Assembly (NCBI RefSeq): GCF_000758545.1
Contig: NZ_CP009279.1
Location: 310,001-374,000 of the forward strand
Source: Paenibacillus sp. FSL H7-0737
GTDB taxonomy: Bacteria > Bacillota > Bacilli > Paenibacillales > Paenibacillaceae
DNA length: 64,000 bases
Direction of reading: 5' to 3'
In this document: positions 53,496 through 62,789 of the stretch, in pieces
How the letters are laid out: the number at the start of each line of letters is the position of its first letter
Numbering within the stretch: the stretch's first letter is position 1
Notes under the pieces: generated by a model
What the model saw: only the letters and a program-made list of their open reading frames with translations
Told to the model about the DNA's origin: nothing
The model's database searches: none
Program-made: the position numbers and the translations under genes

Positions 53496-54272
53496 TTGGG
53501 AACAAAGTTAAAGTCTGCGTTGACCAGCAAATGGATTAAAACCAAGGTGCTCATGCAAAGTTCCGAGATTTCACCGCTCATTCCAGAAACAGTGAAGTTT
53601 AGTAAAGCAAACTTAAGAACGATGCTCTTGAAATATGGGATGATTTACGTTAAGCCGGAACATGGCACCTATGGTAACGGTGTAATGAAGGTTGAACAGA
53701 GTAAGGATTCTCATGGAACAGAATACAAATACCAAAGTGGAACAAAGATAAAAACCTTTGGAGCCTATGACACCTTTTATTCATCCCTTAAGAAAGCAAC
53801 ACGCGGACGCAGTTACTTGATTCAGAGAGGGATTGTTTTACTAAAGCACGGAAAGCATCGTTTTGATATCCGTGTGATGGTCCAGCTCAGTCCGCGTGGC
53901 AAATGGGAAACTACCGGATTGATTGGCCGAGTAGCTGAGAAGGGCAAGATTGTTACCAATTATCATAACGGTGGTACGCTAATGTCTATGGAGAAGCTGC
54001 TGTCGCCTTATTTGAACGATGCTCAGCAAGCTCAGATGCTTAAGATATTGCGAAAGCTAGGTGAGGATACCGGACGTTTCTACCATAAGAAATATCCTGG
54101 CTTTAAACAGATTGGTGTAGATGTAGGATTAGATAAGCACATGACGCCTTGGATTATTGAAGTGAATACGAGTCCAGATCCATATATTTTCAAACATCTT
54201 TCTAATAAAAGCATGTACCGCAAAGTGATGGCTTACCGCAGAGCAAATGAGAAGAAGAAGTCCGCTAACTGA
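53496..54272 (+). CDS. YheC/YheD-family ATP-grasp endospore coat-associated protein
   Basis: A 258-residue protein starting at TTG (AGGGGAGAGG upstream). ATP-grasp features are visible: YVKPEHGTYGNGVMKVE (the nucleotide-binding lysine and glycine loop), DIRVMVQLSPRGKW and IIEVNTSPDP, the metal-binding Asn/Asp end of the fold. This family includes B. subtilis YheC and YheD, spore-coat-associated proteins. The substrate of the presumed ligase is not known. Its 3' end overlaps the convergent gene by eight bases. Confidence 0.87.
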   Translation: MGTKLKSALTSKWIKTKVLMQSSEISPLIPETVKFSKANLRTMLLKYGMIYVKPEHGTYGNGVMKVEQSKDSHGTEYKYQSGTKIKTFGAYDTFYSSLKKATRGRSYLIQRGIVLLKHGKHRFDIRVMVQLSPRGKWETTGLIGRVAEKGKIVTNYHNGGTLMSMEKLLSPYLNDAQQAQMLKILRKLGEDTGRFYHKKYPGFKQIGVDVGLDKHMTPWIIEVNTSPDPYIFKHLSNKSMYRKVMAYRRANEKKKSAN

Positions 54273-55080
54273 TTTGCTTCTTCGTATTAACAATAACAAG
54301 GGAAACCTTTTGTTCGAGCTCAATTATTTTTTGCTTATGGGTTGCGATCTGACGGTAACCGGAGACCAGTGCAGCTAAGGACTGGTTGGTTAGGGTAAGG
54401 TTTTGTTTGCGAATCGCTGCTTTAAAGTCAGTCCAATCTGCTGAGACACGTTTGTTTAACGAGGTGATCACGCTCCTGTTAGATTTGATCGTGATTTGAG
54501 GACTTTCAATGCCAGACAAGGTTTTACGCGCTTCGGCTATCTTTTGGGAACGTTTCTTTTTCGCGGCGTTCAGCTGATTCTGCTTGTCACTGATCTCTTG
54601 GCGTGCCAACTGAACCAAGATCTTCATAGCATCACCTTGGGCACGCAGTACGGTATTCAAGGTCTTGTCCTTAAGTGACTTGGCGATACTAATTCGCTTG
54701 TTAAGTGCACTATACTGGTCAAATAAGGGCTGATAGCGCTGCTTGCTACTCTTAACGGAGGCTTCCAATCGGGTCACTGTTTCAAGATCAATTCCTTTAA
54801 TTTGTTGACGAACCACAACTAGCGATTGCTCATTATTGTAGTGAAGGATTCGGATTTGCTCCTCGCGCTGATCATACTGCAGCTTTAAGGTGGATAAATC
54901 ATTGTAAAGAGAAGTCAGCTTAACCCTGGCAGGACCTTCTGCCGTTGCGGCCGTCAGATCAAAAGCTGCTTTTATAGAAGGGGTTAATTCTGTTGTAGAT
55001 GCAGCAATAGCTCCTGATGATGTGCTTAGCAGTAGCAGGATCGTAAGCAGTAGTAAGGGCACTGGCTTAAATATTTTCAT
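54265..55080 (-). CDS. Secreted coiled-coil protein of unknown function
   Basis: A 271-residue protein with a signal peptide (hydrophobic residues 7-26, cleavage near AIAAS). The mature protein is charged and helical throughout, with heptad-like Leu spacing (SLYNDLSTLKLQYDQREEQ, YSALNKRISIAKSLKDKTL, ELEQKVSLV), suggesting long coiled coils. GGAGGAGAA precedes the ATG. It converges with the YheC/D gene (8-base overlap). The leader upstream contains a terminator with an alternative pairing, so its expression appears conditional. No family recognised. Confidence 0.7.
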   Translation of the reverse strand: MKIFKPVPLLLLTILLLLSTSSGAIAASTTELTPSIKAAFDLTAATAEGPARVKLTSLYNDLSTLKLQYDQREEQIRILHYNNEQSLVVVRQQIKGIDLETVTRLEASVKSSKQRYQPLFDQYSALNKRISIAKSLKDKTLNTVLRAQGDAMKILVQLARQEISDKQNQLNAAKKKRSQKIAEARKTLSGIESPQITIKSNRSVITSLNKRVSADWTDFKAAIRKQNLTLTNQSLAALVSGYRQIATHKQKIIELEQKVSLVIVNTKKQIS

Positions 55081-55114
55081 TTATTCTCCTCCTAATTATC
55101 GAAACCTAATGGCA

Positions 55115-55225
55115 ACAAAAAAAAGCACCCGTAGCAAAGGCAAAAGCCTTTATTACGGGTGCTTCCAGCGTAATAGGTCACGAACGATATTATTATGTTT
55201 AATAATAGTTTGCCCCAGGCCATCC
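55115..55225 (-). promoter_or_regulatory. Attenuator-like leader of the coiled-coil protein gene
   Basis: On the minus strand a strong terminator (stem: complement of 55123-55133 with 55154-55164, inner AAAGGC/GCCTTT at 55136-55141 and 55146-55151) is followed by an eight-T run, only about 35 bases before the ATG at 55080. An upstream CCTATTACG (complement of 55169-55177) can pair with CGTAATA (complement of 55151-55157) instead, which would block the terminator. This is the layout of an attenuator or riboswitch. A small hairpin (TAATAAT arms) lies further upstream at about 55183-55205. No known class recognised. Confidence 0.5.
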
Positions 55226-55231
55226 AGTCAA

Positions 55232-55260
55232 TATTTAAAATTAAGCTATTCACAATTCAA
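55232..55260 (-). promoter_or_regulatory. Promoter of the coiled-coil protein gene
   Basis: On the minus strand TTGAAT (55260-55255), a 17-base spacer and TAAATA (55237-55232); start point near 55225, giving a leader of about 145 bases that contains the attenuator-like structure. Confidence 0.55.
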
Positions 55261-55361
55261 AATGATACGGAGGGCATTTCTATACTCACTTCTCTTATCG
55301 TATACTGAACTTAGGATGGAATAAAGGATGCAACGTTCGCAACAAAGGAGGTCTGGCGTAG

Positions 55362-57563
55362 ATGGATAACGCGGTAGAATATAGCACAATGTTGGAACAT
55401 GCATTTATGTGGTCCCCAGAGGGAATAGCCGTACTGTCTTTAAACGATGGTAAGGGCAACTGGCTGAAGGTCAATCCGGCTTTTTGCAATTTACTTGGCT
55501 TTACGGAAGCTGAGTTTCTTGCTGGGGCTATTTTTGCAGAAATGGAAAATAGACAGACGTCTTCGAAAGAGCTTTCCTATAGATTGGTGATGGACGAGCT
55601 TCAGAATTCTCCAGCAGGGAGCTGGAAGAAGGAAGAATGCTTTCACAAAGGGGATCAACCGGTATGGCTTTCCCTGACATTCTCAGGATTTGGAACAGCA
55701 GGACAAGCCCCTTCGTGTATTATTGTGTACGCCGAAGATATTACAGACCGAAAGATTGCAGACCAACAAATGGCAGATCAACGAGATCTAGAGGAACAGA
55801 TTTATCAAAGTGAACGTAATTATAGATTGATTTCCGAGAATTCGCTGGATTTAATCTCGCGTCATGCAGTTGAAGAGCGCAAACAGTTCGAATTCAAGCT
55901 TCAGGAGAATGAACAGCGCTATAAATCCTTATTTGAATATAATCCCTCTGCTGTGTACTCAATGAATTTGCAAGGCGATTATTTAACAGCCAATGCGAAT
56001 CTGGAGAAGCTGACCGGGTATTCGCTGGAAGAACTGATCGGAATGTACTTTGGTCCCGTTGTGCATGAGAAGGATATGGAGAAGACGCTGTATCATTTTA
56101 ACTTAGCTGCTAAGGGCTATCCCCAAAGCTATGATCTGACGCTTATTCATAAAGAAGGCCATCTTGTAGAGATTAATACCACTAATATTCCGATCATTGT
56201 AGACGATCAAGTGGTTGGTGTATATGGTATTTCCCGTGACATTACGGAACGTATAAGATATACAGAACAAATTGAGAAGCTAAGCAATGAGTACACTCTT
56301 ATATTAAATGCAGTATCTGAGGGTATTTTTGGACTCGATATGGAGGAGAAGGTGACCTTCATCAACCCTGCAGGTTTGCATATGCTCGGCTATGAACATG
56401 ATGAGATCATGGGTCATACCTATCTAGATCATATTCAGCAGACAGCGCTTGACGGGATCCATTATCGGCCAGAGGAGTCGCCACTTATCAAAGCCATTAG
56501 GTCAGGGGGATCTTACCAGAGCAAGGATGCAGTTTTATGGCGTAAAGATGGTACAAGTTTTCTTGCGGAGTACCAAGTAACCCCTCTTTTTGATAAAGGT
56601 GAACCTAAGGGTGTTGTAGTCGTGTTCAGGGATATTACAGATGAGAAGGAGATCATTCGGGCGAAGGAATCTGCGGAAAAAGCGGACCAGGCTAAATCAG
56701 AGTTTCTAGCCATTATGAGCCATGAAATACGCACGCCTATGAACGGCATTGTAGGGATGACTGATCTGCTTGCCGAGACGGAACTAGATGAAGAACAACG
56801 TGAGTACACAAATATTATTAAGGAGAGCAGTAGCTCTCTTCTATATATTCTGAATGAAATTCTCGATTACAGTAAAATTGAGGCCGGAAAAATGATGATC
56901 GTACATGAGCCCGTACATCTTCGAGAGGTACTGGACAGTGTAACGGATCTGTTTATGGCTAAGGCTTTGGAAAAAAATCTTGAGCTGTCTTACAGCATGG
57001 CACCAGGAGTTCCTACGTTCATTATGGGAGATGCAGGACGATTACGTCAGGTATTGGTTAATCTGGTCAGCAATGCGATTAAATTTACTGACCGAGGTAA
57101 AGTCTGTATTTATGTGGAGCAAAAATTGTCCGTGGTTTCAAAGAAATCTACTTTGAAGTTTAATGTCAGAGACACGGGGATAGGTATTCCTTTAGAAAAG
57201 CAGCATCAGCTGTTTCAATCATTCTACCAGCTGCACTCCTCGTTTAATCGTAAGTATGCCGGGACGGGGTTAGGACTAGCCATTTGCAAGAAGCTTGTCG
57301 AGCTGATGGGCGGAGCCATTGCGGTGGAGAGTAGCGAAGGAAACGGCTCTAATTTCTATTTCACACTACAGATTAATCCTGAAAACAAATATGAGGGCGA
57401 AGAGGAAGATATTGCTCAGGCAGAGCAGAAGCCTGCACAGGAAATGGAATCACGATCTAATTCAGAGGGATCTATGGATGTTGGTGAAAATGTGATTTTA
57501 CTTCCGGAAGGCCCTGCCCTTTCAGCTTCTAAGCCGAACTCTTCAAAGGGAGAACCATCCTGA
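55362..57563 (+). CDS. PAS-domain sensor histidine kinase
   Basis: A 733-residue soluble kinase without a transmembrane segment. Three to four PAS domains are visible: about residues 10-130, 185-310 (YNPSAVYSMNLQGDYLTANANLEKLTGYS) and 315-440 (ILNAVSEGIFGLDMEEKVTFINPAG), then a HisKA domain with the phosphoacceptor His in FLAIMSHEIRTPMNGIVGMTDLL (about residue 455) and an HATPase with VLVNLVSNAIKFTDRG, DTGIGIPLEKQ and GTGLGLAICKKLVELMGG. AAAGGAGG precedes the ATG. No response regulator lies nearby, so it is an orphan or hybrid-partner kinase. Its stop overlaps the next gene start (TGATG). Confidence 0.9.
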   Translation: MDNAVEYSTMLEHAFMWSPEGIAVLSLNDGKGNWLKVNPAFCNLLGFTEAEFLAGAIFAEMENRQTSSKELSYRLVMDELQNSPAGSWKKEECFHKGDQPVWLSLTFSGFGTAGQAPSCIIVYAEDITDRKIADQQMADQRDLEEQIYQSERNYRLISENSLDLISRHAVEERKQFEFKLQENEQRYKSLFEYNPSAVYSMNLQGDYLTANANLEKLTGYSLEELIGMYFGPVVHEKDMEKTLYHFNLAAKGYPQSYDLTLIHKEGHLVEINTTNIPIIVDDQVVGVYGISRDITERIRYTEQIEKLSNEYTLILNAVSEGIFGLDMEEKVTFINPAGLHMLGYEHDEIMGHTYLDHIQQTALDGIHYRPEESPLIKAIRSGGSYQSKDAVLWRKDGTSFLAEYQVTPLFDKGEPKGVVVVFRDITDEKEIIRAKESAEKADQAKSEFLAIMSHEIRTPMNGIVGMTDLLAETELDEEQREYTNIIKESSSSLLYILNEILDYSKIEAGKMMIVHEPVHLREVLDSVTDLFMAKALEKNLELSYSMAPGVPTFIMGDAGRLRQVLVNLVSNAIKFTDRGKVCIYVEQKLSVVSKKSTLKFNVRDTGIGIPLEKQHQLFQSFYQLHSSFNRKYAGTGLGLAICKKLVELMGGAIAVESSEGNGSNFYFTLQINPENKYEGEEEDIAQAEQKPAQEMESRSNSEGSMDVGENVILLPEGPALSASKPNSSKGEPS

Positions 57564-58186
57564 TGAGACATAGAAACTCCAGTCTTAGTAACAAACTATC
57601 GGTAGATCCATACACACAGTGGGAGGCTGGGGTTTCATCCCCGTCTTCTGCATGTGGACCAGCTACGCTGGCAGCTTTAACCGAGTATTGGAATACCCAG
57701 CTAGGAATGGACTTTATTCGTGGCAAAGGTCATTTTCACTCTAAAGCAGCTCATATTAATTACATATACAGTCATCACGGAGGTACCCCTTTGGGGATGA
57801 GTACACGTAGTTTTGTAAAGGGAATCACAGCTTATATCCACTCTTCAATCTCGCCAAAAGGGGGACATAAGCTTTCTGTCTCTACTTTTAACGATTTTGA
57901 TGTGTATAAAGTGGAGATTGATGCAGGTCGGCCAGTAGCTGTTAAATTTGATAAATGGTTTAATTTTCGGTGGAGAGGGAATTTTGCTTACGATTACCAT
58001 TGGGTATTAGGAATAGGATATGAAGTACCTGATAACGGGGATCTTCCAATCCTCATCGTTCAGGATAATGGTGTGAGGTATAAGGATGGAAGGATTGCTC
58101 TTTGTAAAGAACGCCGCATCCCATATTATGCAAATAAAGACATCATTACAATGGTGGGAATGAATATCATAGAAACGCCTAGTTAA
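57563..58186 (+). CDS. C39-family peptidase-like protein coupled to the PAS kinase
   Basis: A 207-residue protein with the papain-like triad of the C39 group: Cys in SACGPATLAALTEYW (near residue 31), His in DYHWVLGIGYE (near residue 147) and Asn/Asp in QDNGVRYKDG. No signal peptide is visible, so it would be cytosolic, unlike bacteriocin-export C39 domains. Its ATG overlaps the stop of the PAS histidine kinase by one base, so it is translated from the same mRNA. It may process or signal with the kinase; this is context inference. Length and motifs fit proteins annotated simply as C39 family peptidase in Paenibacillus. Confidence 0.75.
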   Translation: MRHRNSSLSNKLSVDPYTQWEAGVSSPSSACGPATLAALTEYWNTQLGMDFIRGKGHFHSKAAHINYIYSHHGGTPLGMSTRSFVKGITAYIHSSISPKGGHKLSVSTFNDFDVYKVEIDAGRPVAVKFDKWFNFRWRGNFAYDYHWVLGIGYEVPDNGDLPILIVQDNGVRYKDGRIALCKERRIPYYANKDIITMVGMNIIETPS

Positions 58187-58237
58187 TCGTGATTTAGCTA
58201 TGCAATTACCCTGGAAAAATGATCTGGTTATTTTGAG

Positions 58238-58251
58238 TCCAAACGTTTGCA
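58238..58251. promoter_or_regulatory. CcpA cre-like site overlapping the pullulanase -35 element
   Basis: TCCAAACGTTTGCA agrees with the cre consensus TGWAANCGNTWNCA except at positions 2 and 3 and sits on the -35 hexamer of the pullulanase promoter, where CcpA would repress. Confidence 0.4.
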
Positions 58252-58275
58252 CAAATTCGAGGATCATACTATAAT
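58247..58275 (+). promoter_or_regulatory. SigA promoter of the pullulanase gene
   Basis: TTGCAC at 58247-58252, a 17-base spacer and a consensus TATAAT at 58270-58275, about 33 bases before the TTG start. Confidence 0.8.
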
Positions 58276-58307
58276 CCAGTTAATAACTGGAAAAGGGGAT
58301 AGGTGCT

Positions 58308-60263
58308 TTGTCCGTACAAAAGGAAATGAAGGAACCGATTTATTATGGTGATCCTGCGACTACTAGAGGGATTTCCGTATTCGCTCAGGAGTTTGATCAG
58401 TTGTTTAGTTATGACGGGGATGATCTCGGACTTACATATTCATCGGCCTGTTCATCATTTTGCTTGTGGGCCCCTACGGCTCAGGAGGCAGAGCTAGTAA
58501 TTTATGATTCATGGCAGGGAGCTGCGGGGTCTAAATATGCTATGATTCGCGATATTCGGGGAACGTGGAGAGCTACGGTTGACGGTGATCTAGATGGCAA
58601 GTTCTATACCTACCGAGTACATCTAGGTGAACAGTGGAATGAAGCAGCAGATCCTTACGCGCGTGCTGTCGGCGTGAATGGGGACAGAGGTGCTATTCTA
58701 GATTTGCGCAAGACGGACCCTGAGCGGTGGACGGAAGATAAGCCGTCGTTTGAGGATCCTGTAGACGCTATTATTTATGAGCTTCATTTGCGTGACTTAT
58801 CCATTCATCCAGCCAGCGGTATGGCTCATAAGGGTCAATATCTCGCTTTGGCGGAAGAAGGAACCCGCGGACCAGAGGGCATTCTCACCGGACTCGATCA
58901 TATCGCAGATCTCGGTGTAACCCACGTGCAGCTATTGCCTATTTATGATTATTCTACAGAGAGTGTAGATGAGACGAAGCTGGATGAGCCTCATTTTAAC
59001 TGGGGTTATGATCCAAAGAACTACAATGCTCCTGAAGGCTCCTATGCTACGGATCCTTATGTGCCCGGACTACGTATTCAAGAACTAAAAACAATGATTC
59101 AAGCGCTTCATGATCGTGGACTCCGCGTCATTATGGATGTTGTTTACAACCATGTGTACGACGGATATCGCGTGAATTTCACTAAACTGGTTCCTGGCTA
59201 TTATTTGCGTTATAAACAAGACGGAAGCCTGTCGAATGGCTCGGGCTGTGGGAATGACGTGGCTACAGAACGCTTGATGATGTCCCGCTTCATTGTGGAG
59301 TCCGTGGTCTATTGGGCTAAAGAATACCATATCGACGGCTTCCGCTTTGATTTGATGGGCTTGATGGATGTCGATACGATGCGGGAAACCCGGCGGCGTC
59401 TGGATGGAATAGATCCGTCTATCATGACTATCGGTGAAGGCTGGATGATGGGGACTGAGCTACCGATGGAACGGCTCGCTCATCAGAAGAATGCCTCCCT
59501 TATGCCGGGAATCGGACATTTTAATGATGATTTCAGGGATGCTATTAAAGGAAATATCTTTTTGTACGATCAGCCGGGCTTCATCAGTGGAATGATGGGT
59601 CTGGAGCCTGCGATCAAGGCGGGGATTGCGGGAGGGATTGACTTCAGCCCAGGAATTAAGCAATTTGCCGAGGAGCCTCAGCAAAACGTTAATTATGTGG
59701 AGTGTCATGATAATCATACCTTATGGGATAAAATCGTATTGTCCACCGAGGGTGAGACGGTTACTCAGCGCCGTTCCATGCACAGACTAGCTTCTGCGAT
59801 AGTGTTCATGAGTCAGGGGATTCCTTTTATCCATGCAGGACAGGAGTTTATGCGTACGAAGGACGGGGTGGAGAACAGCTATAAATCTTCGGTCGAGATC
59901 AATCGTATGGACTGGGAATTGTGCGCCGCGCATCAGGAAGATGTGGCGTATATGAAACAGTTAATCGAACTGCGTAAAGCTCACCCGGCCTTCCGTATGC
60001 GAACAGCAGCGGACATTCGGAACCATTTGGTTTTTGAAAAAGCACCGGCAAGTGCAGTAGCTTACACGCTACGTGGCCATGCTGGAGGAGATGCAGCGAA
60101 GCATATTTATGTTCTTTTTAATGCGAATGCTGAACAGACCACTGTGGTTCTGCCGCAGCTTGGAGCATGGAAGACCATCTTCGGGGCTGATCTTACGCAG
60201 GAGCTGACTGGAAATAAGCTGACTGTAAATGGGATTGGGACAGTAGTCCTGACGGCGAAATAA
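58308..60263 (+). CDS. pulA: Type I pullulanase (GH13_14)
   Basis: A 651-residue enzyme starting at TTG (AAGGGGATAGG upstream). An N-terminal CBM48 domain (about 40-140, FCLWAPTAQEAELVIYD) leads to a GH13 barrel: the type I pullulanase motif F-NWGYDPKNYNAPEGSY (usually YNWGYDP), DVVYNHVYDGY, nucleophile Asp in DGFRFDLMGLMD, acid Glu in TIGEGWMMG and Asp in VECHDNHTLWDK. It debranches alpha-1,6 links in pullulan or limit dextrin. No signal peptide, so it acts intracellularly on imported oligosaccharides, complementing the LplABC importer and GH133 enzyme at 43856-49671. Confidence 0.93.
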   Translation: MSVQKEMKEPIYYGDPATTRGISVFAQEFDQLFSYDGDDLGLTYSSACSSFCLWAPTAQEAELVIYDSWQGAAGSKYAMIRDIRGTWRATVDGDLDGKFYTYRVHLGEQWNEAADPYARAVGVNGDRGAILDLRKTDPERWTEDKPSFEDPVDAIIYELHLRDLSIHPASGMAHKGQYLALAEEGTRGPEGILTGLDHIADLGVTHVQLLPIYDYSTESVDETKLDEPHFNWGYDPKNYNAPEGSYATDPYVPGLRIQELKTMIQALHDRGLRVIMDVVYNHVYDGYRVNFTKLVPGYYLRYKQDGSLSNGSGCGNDVATERLMMSRFIVESVVYWAKEYHIDGFRFDLMGLMDVDTMRETRRRLDGIDPSIMTIGEGWMMGTELPMERLAHQKNASLMPGIGHFNDDFRDAIKGNIFLYDQPGFISGMMGLEPAIKAGIAGGIDFSPGIKQFAEEPQQNVNYVECHDNHTLWDKIVLSTEGETVTQRRSMHRLASAIVFMSQGIPFIHAGQEFMRTKDGVENSYKSSVEINRMDWELCAAHQEDVAYMKQLIELRKAHPAFRMRTAADIRNHLVFEKAPASAVAYTLRGHAGGDAAKHIYVLFNANAEQTTVVLPQLGAWKTIFGADLTQELTGNKLTVNGIGTVVLTAK

Positions 60264-60291
60264 ATAGTCTTTTACAAGATCATTATTTAAA

Positions 60292-60345
60292 AGCATGCGG
60301 AGTAACGTACTTTAATCAGGTACAGTACACTGTGTGCTTTTTTTG
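60292..60345 (+). terminator. Terminator after the pullulanase gene
   Basis: An imperfect stem (AGCATGCGGAGTAACGTAC with GTACAGTACACTGTGTGCT) is followed by a seven-T run. Confidence 0.6.
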
Positions 60346-60556
60346 TTTTCCATTTTCTTAATTTGATTGTTTCATTTTACATAAAAAGGTGACATTACTC
60401 ATTTTCGATGATGATATTGGATGTTAATATGAAGGCATTTACTTTGGCGCTTTAGAGTGGCATAGGCTTGGCAGCAGACAAACATAGCGCGTACTTTTCT
60501 TTTTTAACGGTTTAGGAAGTATATATCTGTGGGGATATTTAGAGAGGATGAGAGAG

Positions 60557-62041
60557 ATGGGGAAAGCAACCGGATTTTTGGAATTTGAACGGCAGACGCC
60601 TTCGGAGTGTGAGGCGCTTGAGCGGATTAAGAATTGGGATGAATTCTCGATTCCTATGGATGAAGAGAATCTGCGCGAGCAAGGCGCGCGTTGTATGGAC
60701 TGTGGTACGCCATTTTGTCATGTAGGACGTCTGTTGTCTGGTATGGCTTCCGGCTGCCCTCTACACAACTTGATTCCTGAATGGAATGATATGGTTTATC
60801 GTGGGAACTGGGAGGTTGCACTGAAACGTCTGCATAAGACCAATAACTTCCCTGAATTTACTGGACGTGTGTGTCCGGCACCTTGTGAAGGTTCTTGTAC
60901 AGTAGGGATGAACGGCAAGCCCGTAACGATAAAGTCGATTGAAAAGTCGATTGTAGATAGAGGTTTTGAAGAAGGTTGGATTGTTCCTGAGCCCCCGCTT
61001 ACTCGCACAGGTAAAAAGGTAGCTGTAGTGGGCTCGGGTCCAGCAGGTCTTGCCTGTGCAGCTCAGCTTAACAAGGCAGGGCATTCGGTGACCGTGTATG
61101 AACGGGCAGATCGGATTGGTGGTTTGTTGACGTATGGTATTCCGAACATGAAGCTGGATAAGAAGACGGTTCAGCGCCGAGTAGACCTGCTGACGGCTGA
61201 AGGCATTACATTCGTAACTCGTACAGAGATTGGGAGAAATATCTCGGCGTCACAACTCAAGGCGGAGCACGATGCTGTTGTCTTGTGTGGCGGGTCTACG
61301 CAGGCACGAGAGCTTCCTATAGAGGGTCGTGAGCTGCGGGGCATTCATCAGGCGATGGAGTTTCTGACACTGAATACTAAGAGCTTACTGGACTCAGAGC
61401 TTGCTGATGGTGAATACTTGTCTGCGGCAGATAAGGATGTAGTTGTAGTCGGTGGCGGGGATACTGGCACAGACTGTGTAGCTACGTCGATCCGCCACGG
61501 CTGTCGTAGTGTAATCCAGCTTGAGATTATGCCACAGGCTCCGCTGACCCGTCAGCCTAGCAATCCGTGGCCAGAATGGCCAAAGGTTCTTAAGGTGGAC
61601 TATGGCCAAAAAGAAGCGGCTTCACTGTATAAGGAAGATCCACGTCGTTATCTTGTTTCGACGAAACGTTTTGTTGGTGACGATGGTGGACATGTGCAGG
61701 AGCTGCATACTGTGCGCATTGAGTGGACTCGCAATGAACAGGGACGGATAGTTCCGGTTGAAGTACCAGGCAGTGAAGAAGTTCTAAAGGCACAGCTGGT
61801 ACTACTCGCATTAGGATTCACAGGGCCCGAAGAGTCTGTGCTAGGTGAGCTTGGGGTGGAACGTGATGAGCGGGGAAATGCCAAGGCAGAGTTCGGAGCA
61901 CAAGCGACCAATGTAGAGGCGGTATTCACAGCAGGTGATATGCGCCGCGGACAAAGCCTTGTAGTTTGGGCCATTGATGAGGGGCGTCAGACCGCCCGCG
62001 AAGTGGACCGATTCTTGATGGGATCATCGAATTTGCCGTGA
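60557..62041 (+). CDS. gltD: Glutamate synthase small subunit
   Basis: I place the start at the ATG at 60557 (MGKATGF, the usual GltD N-terminus); an ATG at 60548 is in frame. The 494 residues hold the N-terminal Fe-S cysteines ([26 protein letters not shown] and CPAPCEGSC), an FAD-binding [34 protein letters not shown], the NADPH-binding [16 protein letters not shown] and a final [16 protein letters not shown]. GltD transfers electrons from NADPH to the large subunit, which makes glutamate from glutamine and 2-oxoglutarate. The large-subunit gene is not adjacent, unlike the usual gltAB pair. Confidence 0.94.
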   Translation: MGKATGFLEFERQTPSECEALERIKNWDEFSIPMDEENLREQGARCMDCGTPFCHVGRLLSGMASGCPLHNLIPEWNDMVYRGNWEVALKRLHKTNNFPEFTGRVCPAPCEGSCTVGMNGKPVTIKSIEKSIVDRGFEEGWIVPEPPLTRTGKKVAVVGSGPAGLACAAQLNKAGHSVTVYERADRIGGLLTYGIPNMKLDKKTVQRRVDLLTAEGITFVTRTEIGRNISASQLKAEHDAVVLCGGSTQARELPIEGRELRGIHQAMEFLTLNTKSLLDSELADGEYLSAADKDVVVVGGGDTGTDCVATSIRHGCRSVIQLEIMPQAPLTRQPSNPWPEWPKVLKVDYGQKEAASLYKEDPRRYLVSTKRFVGDDGGHVQELHTVRIEWTRNEQGRIVPVEVPGSEEVLKAQLVLLALGFTGPEESVLGELGVERDERGNAKAEFGAQATNVEAVFTAGDMRRGQSLVVWAIDEGRQTAREVDRFLMGSSNLP

Positions 62042-62061
62042 GAATAGAGGCATATAGGGCA

Positions 62062-62098
62062 GGGCGTTCCTTTTGGAGGAACGTCCGCTTTTGCGTTG
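62062..62098 (+). terminator. Terminator after gltD
   Basis: GGGCGTTCC pairs with GGAACGTCC around TTTTGGA, followed by GCTTTTG. Confidence 0.7.
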
Positions 62099-62164
62099 TT
62101 TGCCTATTCAAGGTTAAAATTGAAACCTAAGCACAAGATCTATTTAAGTCGAAAAGGAGAATAC

Positions 62165-62716
62165 ATGATGAAGCTAATGTTTATTTCCGATATTCACGGT
62201 TCTTTATTCTGGTTAGAACGGGCTTTGGAAAAGGTAGAGGAAGAACAGCCAGACAGTCTTGTAATCGTAGGAGACTTTTTATATCACGGTCCCAGAAATC
62301 CACTGCCGAAGGGTTATGACCCGCAGGGAGTTGCTAATAAACTGAATGAATATAACAAAAAGAAGCCTATAACGGCAGTACGTGGTAACTGCGATGCTGA
62401 GGTAGACCAGATGCTGCTGCAGTTTCCGATGATGGGCGATTATGTGATGCTCCTGCATGAAGGCAGACGAATCTATGTTACACACGGTCATGGCTTTAGT
62501 ATTGAGAATTTACCGGCACTATCTGAGAAGGATATCTTTATTCAGGGGCATACCCATCTTCCGGTTGCGGATGTAAAAGAGGGCGTATACGTGCTGAATC
62601 CCGGTTCGATATCGCTGCCTAAAGAGAATAACCCGAATTCCTATGGTATCCTTGAGGGTGGAGAATTCATCGTTAAGGATTTTGAGGGCGATGTGGTAAA
62701 AAGGATTACACTATAA
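62165..62716 (+). CDS. yfcE: YfcE-type phosphodiesterase
   Basis: AAGGAGA before the tandem ATGs at 62165/62168 sets the start; the frame opens at 62096 without such a site. The 183 residues match the small MPP phosphodiesterase YfcE: FISDIHGSL, VGDFLYHGPRNP, RGNCDAE, THGHGF and QGHTHLPVADV are the metal-coordinating motifs. It hydrolyses phosphodiesters such as bis-pNPP; the natural substrate is unknown. It is a single gene. Confidence 0.9.
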   Translation: MMKLMFISDIHGSLFWLERALEKVEEEQPDSLVIVGDFLYHGPRNPLPKGYDPQGVANKLNEYNKKKPITAVRGNCDAEVDQMLLQFPMMGDYVMLLHEGRRIYVTHGHGFSIENLPALSEKDIFIQGHTHLPVADVKEGVYVLNPGSISLPKENNPNSYGILEGGEFIVKDFEGDVVKRITL

Positions 62717-62762
62717 GCTCAGTCAGATCACATGTGACCCGAATTCCTTCCAACATTATTAG

Positions 62763-62789
62763 TGTTCTAGGGAATTGAGCACTAGAACA
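62763..62789. promoter_or_regulatory. Inverted-repeat operator candidate at the agmatine operon promoter
   Basis: TGTTCTAG (62763-62770) and CTAGAACA (62782-62789), an 8-bp inverted repeat with an 11-base spacer, overlaps the -35 element and the spacer of the promoter of the agmatine genes, a position suited to a repressor. Confidence 0.5.

Noticed and set aside
60357..60547. Regulatory site for GltC or TnrA before gltD
   Set aside because: AT-rich motifs were examined, but none reached the known palindrome spacing.
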